Assembly (NCBI GenBank): GCA_016788485.1 | Contig: JAEUSV010000014.1 | Location: 1 to 64,000, forward strand | Direction: 5' to 3' | Origin: Flavobacteriales bacterium | GTDB taxonomy: Bacteria > Bacteroidota > Bacteroidia > Flavobacteriales_F > PHOS-HE28 | Length of the DNA: 64,000 nt | Part shown: piece after piece, positions 26,402 to 35,430 of the stretch | Layout of the letters: the number at the start of each line of letters is the position of its first letter | How positions within the stretch are numbered: the stretch's first letter is position 1 | Position numbers and translations under genes: made by a program | Notes under the pieces: model-generated | Seen by the model: the letters and a program-made list of their open reading frames with translations, nothing else | What the model was told of the DNA's origin: nothing | The model's database searches: none

Positions 26402-29365
26402 TCACTTCAGCAGCGTCACCGTACCGAACCAGTCCTGCTTGTCGGCGGTGAAGGCCTTGCGTTCCACCAGGCGCCACACGTACACGCCTTGCGGAAGGAT
26501 GTCGCCACCGTTCATGTGGCGCCCGTCCCAGCCCTTCGTGGGTTCCTTCGATTCGAACACGAGCTGGCCCCAGCGATCGAAGATGAGCAGCTCGTGGTCC
26601 TCGGGCACCATGTCGGCGGTGATGGGCAGGAAGATCTCGTTCACGCCATCGCCATCGGGTGTGAAGGCGTTCGGCACGAACAGGCTCGGCACGATGATCG
26701 GCACGGTCTGGCACAGGGTGTCCGTGCAGCCGTAGCGGTCCCACACCTGCAGGCACACCTCGTATTCGTCGCCGAAAGCGTTCTCGAAGAGGTGGTACTC
26801 GAACCGCTCCGTGCCGGTGGCCTCACCGGCGAAGTCCCACGCGAACTCCGTGGCGTACGGGTCGGAAGCGGCGAAGTACAGGTTGCTGTTCAGGTCGGTG
26901 CCGGGGTTCGGCGACCAGGTGAAGGTGGCCTTCGGCGGCGGTTGCACGAGCACCGCGCCCTGCTTCAAGAGCATGTCGGTGCAGCCTTCGGGCGTGGTCA
27001 CCGTGAGGCGCACGTTGTACCAGCCATCGTTGACGTACGTGTGCGCCAGTGTGCCGCACGCGTTGGCCGCCGGGCTTCCATCGCCGAGGTCCCACACGCA
27101 CGAGTTGCCCAGGTAGATCGGGTCGGTGAGGTTGGTGAACACGACGTCCAGGGGCGCGCAGCCGCTGTCCGGGTCCACGGTGAAGAGCACGATGGGCAGC
27201 GGGTTCACCGTAACGTCCACGATGGCCGAGTCCGTGAGGTGGTCGCATTCGCCCACGCCATAGCTCACATACAGGTAGGGGCCGCTCACGTCCACCGCGG
27301 GGTTCAACGTGCCGCTGTGCACCGCGCCACCGGGTGCGCTCCACGTTTGGTTCGGGTCGGCGTCGGGTCCCAGCAGGGAGAAGAGGTCGGTAAGGGGAGC
27401 GTCCGCGCACACGGTGAGCACGTTGTCATCGCCGGCCTTGGGCAGCGGGTCGAGCGCGATGGTGAGCGTGGCGTTGAGGGTGGGACAGGGCGCGAGCGGG
27501 CTGGTGGTGTAGGTGTACACGCCCGGGGCATCGCTGGCGGGGTTGAAGGTGCCACCGAAGGGCGTGCCGCCCGGAGCGCTCCAGGTGCCCGTGTTGTCGG
27601 GCGTCCCGTTCAGCGCGTCGAGCATGTCGAGCAGCGGTGCGTCAGGGCACAGGGTGAGGGCGTTGGCCAGACCCGGGTCCATGGCCTGCTGCACGGTGAT
27701 CGTGGACAGGCTGGTGTCGTTGGGGCAAGGCGCGGTGCCGCTCACCACATAGGCATAAGCACCAGCGGGGTCCGCAGCGGGATCGAAGGTGCCGCTGAAG
27801 GGCGAGAGGTCGGGGTACAGCCAGCTGCCGCCCGCCTGCGGTGTACCGGGCAGGTTCAGGAAGAGCGGGTCGGTGCCGTCGGTGGTGCAGTAGGCGAGGG
27901 CCACGTCCTGGCCCGCGTCGGCGTGGGCCACCACGGCCATGGTCGCCGTACCGGTGCTGGCGCAGTTGCTGCCCGTGCCATAGGCGTACACATAGGCGCC
28001 CGGTACGTCCACCGCGGGGTCGAAGATGCCCGTCGACGGCTGGCCGTTGGGGTCGGTCCAATCACCACCGGGTGGCGGGTTGCCGCCCAGGATCGTGAGC
28101 ATGTCCACCGGTGCGGCATTGTCGCAAAGCGTCAGCGAGCCGGGCGTGATCGTGGCCCCCTGCTGGATGCTGAGCACGATGCTGAGCGTGGAGGTGATCA
28201 CCGGCACGCCGTTGTCGGTGCCTTCGATGGTGACGGTGTGGAAACCGGCATCGGCCGGGGTCGGCAGGAAGCCGATGGTGATGTCGGCGTTGACGCCCGG
28301 GGTGTTGCTGAGGATGCCGAAGTTGCTCAGCGTGGGCGCCGAGGCCGTGCAGGTGGTGATCTGGTTGGGCTCGGGTGAGAGGAACGACGCCGATAGCACC
28401 ACGGAATCGCCCACGCACACCACCAGCGTGTCGCACACGCTCTGCCCGCTGATCACCGGCGGTACGTTGGCCAGCGTGATGTCCGTGAGGAAGCTGAAGT
28501 ACTGGTTGTCGAGGAAGTCGATGCCGTCGTTGTTGCCGAAGGGACCGTCGTAGGCCGGCCCAGGCTGGTCGAAGCGCCCGAACTGGATGTAGTCGATGCC
28601 GTTGCCCTGGTTGGCGCCCACGTTGGCGGGGTTGCCCCCGAAGCCGTTCACGCCGCTGTTGGCGGAGCCCGTGGTCCACTGCATGTCGCCGTAACAGAAC
28701 GACACGTTGCCCCCGTTGGGGATCACCGGGTCCAGTCCATCGGTGATGATGATCTGGAAGGTGTTCAACTTGTCCGTCATCATCGAGTAGTACCCGACGT
28801 CGGTCCAGTTCACGTACAGCGCGGTGGGTGTCACCTTGTACTGCACCGCGTTGTAGGGGGTGGTGCAGCCGCCACATACGCCGCGGAGGTCCACGTCCGC
28901 CCAGAACGCGCCCACGAGCACCTCACCGGCCACGGGGAAGCCGTTCGCGGTGAAGCTGGTGAGGAAGTTGCCGAAGCTGATGTTGCCGTTCGTATTGATC
29001 CAGCACTGGTTGTAGTTCTGCCCGTAGAGCTGGAAGTTGAACGGCAGGATGATGGGTCCATAGCTCCCATCGTCGGCGTTGTTGAAACCGAAGGCCGCGT
29101 CCCACTCGGTGTTGTTGTCGATCGTGGTGTAGGTGGCGTCGGGCTGCCTCCAGCAATCGCACGTGGTGCTGCCTCCGCGTAGCTGGCCCGGGGCGGGTGC
29201 GCCCGCCGGCCGGGAGATGCCGGTGGCCACCACCGGTGGCGCCGGCCTGCTGGCGGCATAGCGCGCCTTCCAGGCGTCGTAGTCAGCGGCGTTGCTGAAG
29301 GTCGTTTGCGCGTCCGCGCCGACGACCATCACCAGGGAGAGGGCGGTGAGGGTGCGCTTGAGCAT
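26402..29365 (-). CDS. Secreted NIDO-domain protein with four Ig-like repeats, PKD and T9SS type B domain (paralogue 1)
   Basis: The 987-residue protein has a signal peptide (residues 1-19, ending GADA). A NIDO block (about 65-330) is marked by WINTNGNISFGNF, VGAFWADVDLRG, YKVTPTALYVNWTDVGYY and IDYIQFGRFDQPG. Four repeats of ~80 residues (about 405-735) have the core GG-W-P-G and G-F-P-D-G-Y-Y, for example WTDPNGQPSTGIFDPAVD. PKD-like regions (VWDLGDGSP) and a type B T9SS domain (~895-987, VPNAFTPDGDGVNE) follow. It begins 6 nt after the anti-sigma-like gene, so all four genes of this block are probably co-transcribed. Confidence 0.85.
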   Translation of the reverse strand: MLKRTLTALSLVMVVGADAQTTFSNAADYDAWKARYAASRPAPPVVATGISRPAGAPAPGQLRGGSTTCDCWRQPDATYTTIDNNTEWDAAFGFNNADDGSYGPIILPFNFQLYGQNYNQCWINTNGNISFGNFLTSFTANGFPVAGEVLVGAFWADVDLRGVCGGCTTPYNAVQYKVTPTALYVNWTDVGYYSMMTDKLNTFQIIITDGLDPVIPNGGNVSFCYGDMQWTTGSANSGVNGFGGNPANVGANQGNGIDYIQFGRFDQPGPAYDGPFGNNDGIDFLDNQYFSFLTDITLANVPPVISGQSVCDTLVVCVGDSVVLSASFLSPEPNQITTCTASAPTLSNFGILSNTPGVNADITIGFLPTPADAGFHTVTIEGTDNGVPVITSTLSIVLSIQQGATITPGSLTLCDNAAPVDMLTILGGNPPPGGDWTDPNGQPSTGIFDPAVDVPGAYVYAYGTGSNCASTGTATMAVVAHADAGQDVALAYCTTDGTDPLFLNLPGTPQAGGSWLYPDLSPFSGTFDPAADPAGAYAYVVSGTAPCPNDTSLSTITVQQAMDPGLANALTLCPDAPLLDMLDALNGTPDNTGTWSAPGGTPFGGTFNPASDAPGVYTYTTSPLAPCPTLNATLTIALDPLPKAGDDNVLTVCADAPLTDLFSLLGPDADPNQTWSAPGGAVHSGTLNPAVDVSGPYLYVSYGVGECDHLTDSAIVDVTVNPLPIVLFTVDPDSGCAPLDVVFTNLTDPIYLGNSCVWDLGDGSPAANACGTLAHTYVNDGWYNVRLTVTTPEGCTDMLLKQGAVLVQPPPKATFTWSPNPGTDLNSNLYFAASDPYATEFAWDFAGEATGTERFEYHLFENAFGDEYEVCLQVWDRYGCTDTLCQTVPIIVPSLFVPNAFTPDGDGVNEIFLPITADMVPEDHELLIFDRWGQLVFESKEPTKGWDGRHMNGGDILPQGVYVWRLVERKAFTADKQDWFGTVTLLK

Positions 29366-29371
29366 CCGTGG

Positions 29372-30448
29372 TCAGCGGAACAGGTAGATGGTCTGGCCCT
29401 TGCTGAAGGCCTTGTCGTTGCCGTCGAGGCCTTCGATCGCGTAAAAATAGTAACCCTGCGGACAGAGCTGGCCGCCCAGGTCGCGACCATCCCAGGGATG
29501 CAGATCGCCGGACTTGAAGACCAGGCGGCTGTCGAGGGAGTAGATGCGCACCTGCACGTTGGTGAGGCCCTTGGCCACCACCTCCAGTTCGTCGTTCACG
29601 CCATCGCGCTGGCCGGGGCTGAACGCGTTGGGGATCCACACTACCGGGTCGGCGGCGGGCACGCCCATCTCATCCGCGCCGTTGGGCTCTTCGCTCCCGT
29701 CATCGGCCGGTAGGGTCGGCGGCTGCTGGCCGGGCACGAGCCCTGCCGTGGGCACGCTCTCCGTCTGGGCCACCACCGGCTCGTTGATGGTCTGCTTGAT
29801 CAGCTGGTCGATGATGCGGTCCACTTCGGCCCGATGGGCGCCCGGCTTCTCGGGCTCGATGCGTTCGGGGGCATCGGCGTCGCGGTCGCGTGCTCCGATG
29901 GGCGCGTCCATTGCCGGGGCGTCCTGCGGAGCACTGGTGGCCGGAGGAACGGCCTGAGCGCTGGCGGGTGCCGATGCTGCGCTGGTGTTCGCCGGTGTGC
30001 CGGTCACGGCCGGTATGGCGGTCAACGGGGTGGTCACGACCGCAGGGGGCTGGTCGCCTTGGGGAGGTGGAGCGGGGGCCGGGGTGGAAGGCACTTCGGC
30101 CACCGGGATGGTCGGGGTGGTATCGGGGGAGAGGGTCCAGAAGAGCAGGCCGCCGGTGAGGGCGGTGGCGGCGATGCCGGCGGCGATCCAACCGCCGAAG
30201 CCGGAGCCACCGGCCGCGGAGCCCGCGGCGGCACCGTGGCCCAGTTGCTGGCTGATGCCGTCCCACACACCGGGGTCGGGCTCCAGCTCGTGGTCCTTGA
30301 ACCGGTCCTTCAGCAGGTCGCCCAGCCCATCGGCGGCAGGGGCCGCCGCGGCGAGCTGGCCGCTGATGGCCTGCCACAGGCCGGGATCCACCGGGGCCTC
30401 GTGCCCGGCGAACCGCTCCTGGAGCAGGTCCCTGAGGTCATTCTTCAT
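29372..30448 (-). CDS. Single-pass membrane anti-sigma-like protein ending in a T9SS type B (gliding-motility) domain
   Basis: The 358-residue protein has two tandem N-terminal copies of a short helical motif, LRDLLQERFAGHE...DPGLW (residues 5-32) and LGDLLKDRFKDHE...DPGVW (42-69), of the kind found in cytoplasmic ends of Bacteroidota anti-sigma-like proteins. One membrane segment (about 84-106) follows. Then comes a Pro/Ala/Thr-rich linker of about 165 residues and a C-terminal domain (~270-358) with IPNAFSPGQRDGVND and ending TIYLFR, which is a type B gliding-motility domain. There is no cleavable signal peptide. It overlaps the sigma-factor gene by 11 nt, which supports a regulatory partnership. 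A T9SS-type domain on an inner-membrane regulator is unusual. That it controls the sigma factor is inference. Confidence 0.75.
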   Translation of the reverse strand: MKNDLRDLLQERFAGHEAPVDPGLWQAISGQLAAAAPAADGLGDLLKDRFKDHELEPDPGVWDGISQQLGHGAAAGSAAGGSGFGGWIAAGIAATALTGGLLFWTLSPDTTPTIPVAEVPSTPAPAPPPQGDQPPAVVTTPLTAIPAVTGTPANTSAASAPASAQAVPPATSAPQDAPAMDAPIGARDRDADAPERIEPEKPGAHRAEVDRIIDQLIKQTINEPVVAQTESVPTAGLVPGQQPPTLPADDGSEEPNGADEMGVPAADPVVWIPNAFSPGQRDGVNDELEVVAKGLTNVQVRIYSLDSRLVFKSGDLHPWDGRDLGGQLCPQGYYFYAIEGLDGNDKAFSKGQTIYLFR

Positions 30449-30995
30449 GGCCGTCGCTATAGAGTTCGGCCGCCTCCTTCGGAAGCAGCTTGCGCAGGTA
30501 GGCCCGCGCCTTCATGAATTGGCTTTTCGAGGTGTTCTCGCTCACGCCCAGCATCTCCGCGATCTCCTTGTGGGCGTAGCCTTCGATCGCGAACAGGTTG
30601 AACACCGTGCGGTAACCTGGGGGCAGGGCCTGGATCAGCGCCATGATCTCGTCGGTGGTCATGCCGCTGAGCACGTGTTCATCCTCGGCGTGAAGGTGCT
30701 CCGCATCGCTCAGGTCCACGCTGTGGTCGTAGGGCTTGTTGCGGCGCAGGTGGTCCAGCGCGGTGTTCACCATGGTGCGGGCGATCCAGCCGCCCAAGGG
30801 GCCATCGCCGCGGTAGTGGTCCATCTTGGTGAACACCTTCACGAACCCGTCCTGCAGGATGTCGTGGGCCTGCTCCCGGCCGGCCGCGTAACGCATGCAG
30901 ATGCTCATCATCTTCCGCGAATACGCCTTGTACAGCGCCTTCTGCGCGATCGGGTCCCCCTTCAGGCACCCGGCGACCAGCTGCTCGTCCGTCAT
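30438..30995 (-). CDS. ECF-type RNA polymerase sigma factor (system 1)
   Basis: The 185-residue protein has sigma-70 region 2 (AYSRKMMSICMRYAAGREQAHDILQDGFVKVF, shortened to REQAHDILQDGFVKVF, about 42-60) and region 4 with a helix-turn-helix (LPPGYRTVFNLFAIEGY, HKEIAEMLGVSENTSKSQ, about 120-165). Regions 1 and 3 are missing, as in ECF factors. The ATG at 30995 gives the normal length; the longer in-frame extension overlaps the lepA promoter. It heads a run with the anti-sigma-like gene and two secreted NIDO proteins, suggesting it controls surface-protein output. A weak AACCTTTC element lies at 31027-31034. Confidence 0.92.
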   Translation of the reverse strand: MTDEQLVAGCLKGDPIAQKALYKAYSRKMMSICMRYAAGREQAHDILQDGFVKVFTKMDHYRGDGPLGGWIARTMVNTALDHLRRNKPYDHSVDLSDAEHLHAEDEHVLSGMTTDEIMALIQALPPGYRTVFNLFAIEGYAHKEIAEMLGVSENTSKSQFMKARAYLRKLLPKEAAELYSDGHEE

Positions 30996-31026
30996 GGCGT
31001 ACAGGGCAATGATGCGATCCAGGGTC

Positions 31027-31034
31027 GAAAGGTT
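31027..31034 (-). promoter_or_regulatory. Weak TAnnTTTG-like promoter (AACCTTTC) before ECF system 1
   Basis: Read on the minus strand, six of eight positions match and the element ends 31 nt before the sigma ATG. No TGTAAC-N16/17-CGTC element like those of ECF system 2 is present in this gap, so autoregulation of the same type is not supported. Confidence 0.3.
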
Positions 31035-31098
31035 GCCCGGACCACGTGAAATTACGGCGGATGCAGGGGGTGGCGGGCCCCGGCGCCCCGCCAATGGC

Positions 31099-31106
31099 TA
31101 CCTTTG
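31099..31106 (+). promoter_or_regulatory. TAnnTTTG promoter (TACCTTTG) for lepA
   Basis: A perfect consensus element lies 50 nt before the lepA ATG, excluding the longer in-frame openings upstream of it. Confidence 0.6.
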
Positions 31107-31156
31107 CCCGCTTTTCAGGGGCTTATGCCCTGAGCCTCAGGCATTCCGCGACCGCC

Positions 31157-32944
31157 ATGGAACACATCCGCAACTTCTGCATCATCGCCCACATCGACCA
31201 CGGCAAGAGCACCCTGGCCGACCGCCTGCTGCAGATGACCAACACCATCGCCGAGCGCGACATGCAGAACCAGGCCCTGGACGACATGGACCTGGAGCGG
31301 GAGCGGGGGATCACCATCAAGAGCAAGGCGATCCAGATGGACTACACCCTCAACGGGCAGAAGTACATCCTGAACCTGATCGACACCCCCGGCCACGTCG
31401 ACTTCAGCTACGAGGTGAGCCGCAGCATCGCCGCCTGCGAGGGAGCCCTGCTCATCGTGGACGCCACGCAGGGCATCCAGGCGCAGACCATCAGCAACCT
31501 GTACCTCGCCCTCGAGCACGACCTGGAGATCATCCCCATCCTCAACAAGATGGACCTGCCCTCGGCGAACCCCGAGGAGGTGAAGGACCAGATCGTGGAC
31601 CTGCTGGGCTGCCGGCGCGAGGAGATCATGGCCGCCAGCGGCAAGACCGGCCTGGGCGTGGACAAGGTGCTGGAGGCCATCGTGGAGCGCATCCCGGCGC
31701 CCAAGGGCGACCCCAAGGCGCCGTTGCAGGCCCTCATCTTCGACAGCGTCTTCAACAGCTTCCGTGGCATCATCGCCTACTTCCGCATCCTCAACGGCTC
31801 CATCAAGAAGGGCGACCGCGTGAAGTTCTTCAACACCGGTGTGGAGTACAATGCGGACGAGATCGGGGTGCTGAAGATGGACCTGCGCCCCAAGGACCAG
31901 CTGAGCGCCGGCGACGTGGGCTACATCATCAGCGGCATCAAGACCGCCAGCGAGGTGAAGGTGGGCGACACCATCACCCAGGTGGACCGTCCCTGCGCCG
32001 AGGCCATCAAGGGCTTCGAGGACGTGAAGCCCATGGTGTGGGCGGGCATCTTCCCGGTGGACACCGACGAGTACGAGGAGCTCCGCGATGCCATGGAGAA
32101 GCTGAAGCTCAACGATGCGAGCCTCACCTGGACGCCCGAGAGCAGCGCCGCGCTCGGCTTCGGCTTCCGGTGCGGCTTCCTGGGCCTGCTGCACATGGAG
32201 ATCATCCAGGAACGCCTGGAGCGCGAGTTCAACATGACGGTGATCACCACCGTGCCCAACGTGGGCTACGTCGTCACCAAGACCAACGGCGATGTAGTGG
32301 ACGTGCACAACCCGAGCGAGCTGCCCGAGATCATGCACATCGAGCGCATCGAGGAGCCGTACATCAAGGCGCAGATCATCACCAAGGCCGAGTACACCGG
32401 CGCCATCATGACGCTGTGCATCGAGAAGCGCGGCATCCTCATCGGGCAGAACTACCTCACCACCGACCGTGTGGAGCTCAGCTTCGAACTGCCGCTGGGC
32501 GAGGTGGTGTTCGACTTCTTCGACAAGCTCAAGAGCATCAGCCGCGGTTACGCCAGCTTCGATTACCACCCCATCGGCTTCAAGGAGAGCGACCTCATCA
32601 AGCTGGACATCCTGCTCAACGGCGAGAAGGTCGATGCGCTGAGCGCGCTCATCCACCGCGACCACGCGCACGAGCTGGGCAAGAAGATGTGCAGCAAGCT
32701 GAAGGAGCTGCTGCCGCGCCAGCAGTTCGACATCCCCATCCAGGCCGCCATCGGCGCCAAGATCGTGGCGCGCGAAACCGTGAAGGCCCTGCGCAAGGAC
32801 GTGACCGCGAAGTGCTACGGTGGTGACATCAGCCGCAAGCGCAAGCTGCTCGAGAAGCAGAAGGAGGGCAAGAAGCGCATGCGGCAGGTGGGCAGCGTGG
32901 AGATCCCGCAGCAGGCCTTCCTCGCGGTGCTGAAGCTGGACTGA
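31157..32944 (+). CDS. lepA: Elongation factor 4 (LepA), back-translocating GTPase
   Basis: LepA is a ribosome-associated GTPase of 595 residues, normal for the family. It has the G1 loop [16 protein letters not shown]2 near RGITIKSK, G3 DTPGHVDF, G4 NKMDLP, a domain-II beta barrel and the LepA-specific C-terminal domain with basic [17 protein letters not shown]. The ATG at 31157 matches the family N-terminus. Its stop directly abuts the stop codon of the convergent gene at 32945 (TGATCA). Confidence 0.97.
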   Translation: MEHIRNFCIIAHIDHGKSTLADRLLQMTNTIAERDMQNQALDDMDLERERGITIKSKAIQMDYTLNGQKYILNLIDTPGHVDFSYEVSRSIAACEGALLIVDATQGIQAQTISNLYLALEHDLEIIPILNKMDLPSANPEEVKDQIVDLLGCRREEIMAASGKTGLGVDKVLEAIVERIPAPKGDPKAPLQALIFDSVFNSFRGIIAYFRILNGSIKKGDRVKFFNTGVEYNADEIGVLKMDLRPKDQLSAGDVGYIISGIKTASEVKVGDTITQVDRPCAEAIKGFEDVKPMVWAGIFPVDTDEYEELRDAMEKLKLNDASLTWTPESSAALGFGFRCGFLGLLHMEIIQERLEREFNMTVITTVPNVGYVVTKTNGDVVDVHNPSELPEIMHIERIEEPYIKAQIITKAEYTGAIMTLCIEKRGILIGQNYLTTDRVELSFELPLGEVVFDFFDKLKSISRGYASFDYHPIGFKESDLIKLDILLNGEKVDALSALIHRDHAHELGKKMCSKLKELLPRQQFDIPIQAAIGAKIVARETVKALRKDVTAKCYGGDISRKRKLLEKQKEGKKRMRQVGSVEIPQQAFLAVLKLD

Positions 32945-35410
32945 TCACTCGATCACCACACGCGTTGCGAGGCCGGCTGCGCGCAGCACATAGATCCCCG
33001 CTGCCAGTCCATCGCGGCGCAGGGGAAGGATGGTCGTTCCGTTCGGCCGTAACGAACGCACCCAACGCCCTTGGGCATCGTACAGGTCAATGGCCGTTGC
33101 AAGGGGAAGGCCTGCTGGCAGCATGATCGAGCTTTCCTCGCGCAGCGGGTTCGGCACCACCCGTAGCGCATCCTCGAGGGGAGCGGTCGAAGGCGCGGCC
33201 GTCGGTACGTTCCCATCGTTCTCCAGCCAGGCGGCATAGCCGGAGGTCGAGCACGTGAGGATGTCCATATCACCGTCGGTGTCCACGTCCGCGAGGGCCA
33301 GGTGGCTGCCGCCGGAGGATACCGCCGCCGATGCCAGCTGCACCTCCACGCTGAACTGGCCGCCGCCCTGGTTGAGCCAGGTGATCACCTCGCCGGTGGA
33401 CCGCATGGCGATCACCTCGGGCAGCCCATCGCTGTTGATGTCGCCGATGGTGTAGGCGACCGCACCGCAACTGCGCTCCACCGCGGAGGGGAAGGTGCCA
33501 CCGGCGTTCACGAGGAAGGCGATGGAATCGCCGCTGAACAGCACCAGGTCCTCCCAGCCATCGTTGGTGAGGTCGGCCCCTTGGACCTGAGGCATGGACA
33601 ACTCGGCCTGCGAGCTCGGTATTAGGCTGAAGGGGGAGTTGGCGAGTGTTTGGTCAGGACCCGGCAGACCGCCTCCGAGGTTCTCGTTCCACATGATCGG
33701 CAGGCCCGAAAAGATGTACTTCCAGATGTGGTCGGGGTCGCCATCGCCATCCACATCGCAAACCCCTGTTCCGAAGTTCGCACCCCAGGCAGTAAGGCCG
33801 AGCGTCACGGTTGGTGCGAAGGTGCCATTACCGTTGTTCAAGGAGAGCTGGTTGCTCCACAGGATGTCCACATCGCCATCTGCGTCCATGTCGCGCACAA
33901 TGGGCAACCAAGGGTCGCTAACGCCACCTGGGCCGGAAATTGTTCCAATGGCCGCTGTTGAATCCAGTACGCCATTGTTGTTCGTGTAGATGGCCACGCG
34001 ACGCGATGAGTATGTCACTGCGTCGTTCACGAGCACAACAAGGTCCTCATCACCGTCGCTGTCCAGGTCCGCTGCATGATGCGATCGGATCCCGGAGGGT
34101 GATTCCCGCGATTGCTGGGGTGAGCAGGACATCAAGCCATTGACATTGTCGTGGATCACGATCCTCAACGGGTCCGGGCCTTCCGCCAAAGGGCTCCCAG
34201 TGCCAGGTTCCGTCAGGCAGACCGCCCGTTGGGTGCTCGTCAATTGGATGGGTTGCACCCACTGCGGGCGTGCGATGCTACTGAGCAGTAGATCGGGGCC
34301 TGAGGACTGAACAGCGCGAAGCCGGTCGTTACAAGGTGCGGCGAAGTCCATCACCCCATCCCCGTCGAGGTCGCCGCAGGCCATGTATTTGAAGTCATCC
34401 GAGAGAAGCCCTGTCCACGAGAAGAGCAAGGTTCCCGATCCGTTGTTCAGCAGGCCGACGATCGAATGCGGATCGGCGATCCCGGCGTGGTCCTGGAAAC
34501 CCAGGTCATCGACACCATCCCCGTTCAGGTCGGCCTCGAAAAGCACGTAGGCATTGGTGAGCACGGAGGAGATGGCGGTCGCAGGGGGCTGGAACTGCCC
34601 GTTCCCCAGGCCGAACATGCAGCGCAGCTCGAATCCGGCACCCACGTTCTGCAGGGCGGCGATGTCGGGGATCCCATCGGCGTTGATGTCCGCGATCGTG
34701 AGCTCGGTCCCCACCGGGTTGAGGGTGTTCAGGGAGAACTGTCCGCTGCCGTCGTTGGAGAACCAGCGAGGGTTGGGATAGGCCGTGGCCAGGTCGAGGT
34801 CGCCATCCCCGTCCAGGTCGGCTGCGTCGAACAGCACAACAAGGTTGGCGTTGTTCACGCTGCCGCTGCTTGCTTGGATCAGTGTGGTCGTGGTGAACAC
34901 CGCATTGCCATCGTTCAAGCTCCAGCGGATGGCGCCCTGGGCGTTGGCATGCACCAGGTCCAGGTCACCGTCGCCGTCCACATCCCAGGGTTGGGCGTCG
35001 ATGGCGGCGAAGGTGGTGTTGACAATGGCCAGGGATTGATCGTAGGCGCCGCCGCCCAGCCCGCGCATCCACCTGATCTGGTTCATGGAGGGTCCGGCGA
35101 ACACGATGTCGTCGACCAGGTCCCCATCGAGGTCGGCCATGCGGAAGTGACGCGCTCCGCCATCGGGGGCCAGGGGACCAACAACGTTGAACACGCCGGG
35201 CGCGTCCTGCACCATGATGTGCAGGGAACCGCTGATGCTGCGCAGGATGTCTCCATCGCCATCCCCGTCCGTATCCGCGATCGTCAGGGCCGAGTTGGTG
35301 GCAGGGAACACGAACCGGTGCTCCACGGTGAACTGCGCGGATGAGGTGCACGCATACAGCATGGCGGTGATCACGAGCGGCTGGTGAGCGAGCCGGTTGG
35401 AACGGAACAT
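32945..35410 (-). CDS. Secreted FG-GAP/VCBS-repeat protein with T9SS type A domain
   Basis: An 821-residue protein with a signal peptide (about residues 1-26, ending SSAQ) and about ten repeats carrying calcium-binding loops of the DxDGDGDxD kind (ADTDGDGDGDI, VDGDGDLDL, MDADGDVDI). These are typical of FG-GAP/VCBS beta-propeller proteins. The last ~75 residues (RVVPNPLREESSIMLPAG to VVIE) are a T9SS domain. The ATG at 35410 is chosen; an in-frame GTG at 35434 overlaps the stop of the previous gene and would add 8 residues. It probably shares a transcript with the gene before it (20 nt apart). Confidence 0.82.
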   Translation of the reverse strand: MFRSNRLAHQPLVITAMLYACTSSAQFTVEHRFVFPATNSALTIADTDGDGDGDILRSISGSLHIMVQDAPGVFNVVGPLAPDGGARHFRMADLDGDLVDDIVFAGPSMNQIRWMRGLGGGAYDQSLAIVNTTFAAIDAQPWDVDGDGDLDLVHANAQGAIRWSLNDGNAVFTTTTLIQASSGSVNNANLVVLFDAADLDGDGDLDLATAYPNPRWFSNDGSGQFSLNTLNPVGTELTIADINADGIPDIAALQNVGAGFELRCMFGLGNGQFQPPATAISSVLTNAYVLFEADLNGDGVDDLGFQDHAGIADPHSIVGLLNNGSGTLLFSWTGLLSDDFKYMACGDLDGDGVMDFAAPCNDRLRAVQSSGPDLLLSSIARPQWVQPIQLTSTQRAVCLTEPGTGSPLAEGPDPLRIVIHDNVNGLMSCSPQQSRESPSGIRSHHAADLDSDGDEDLVVLVNDAVTYSSRRVAIYTNNNGVLDSTAAIGTISGPGGVSDPWLPIVRDMDADGDVDILWSNQLSLNNGNGTFAPTVTLGLTAWGANFGTGVCDVDGDGDPDHIWKYIFSGLPIMWNENLGGGLPGPDQTLANSPFSLIPSSQAELSMPQVQGADLTNDGWEDLVLFSGDSIAFLVNAGGTFPSAVERSCGAVAYTIGDINSDGLPEVIAMRSTGEVITWLNQGGGQFSVEVQLASAAVSSGGSHLALADVDTDGDMDILTCSTSGYAAWLENDGNVPTAAPSTAPLEDALRVVPNPLREESSIMLPAGLPLATAIDLYDAQGRWVRSLRPNGTTILPLRRDGLAAGIYVLRAAGLATRVVIE

Positions 35411-35430
35411 CGGGAGGGTTTGATGAAGGT

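Noticed and set aside
31124-31143. Near-palindrome TGCCCTGAG-CCTCAGGCA in the lepA leader
   Set aside because: The arms pair but leave almost no loop, so a hairpin is not possible in RNA. I see no second copy that would suggest a protein-binding site.
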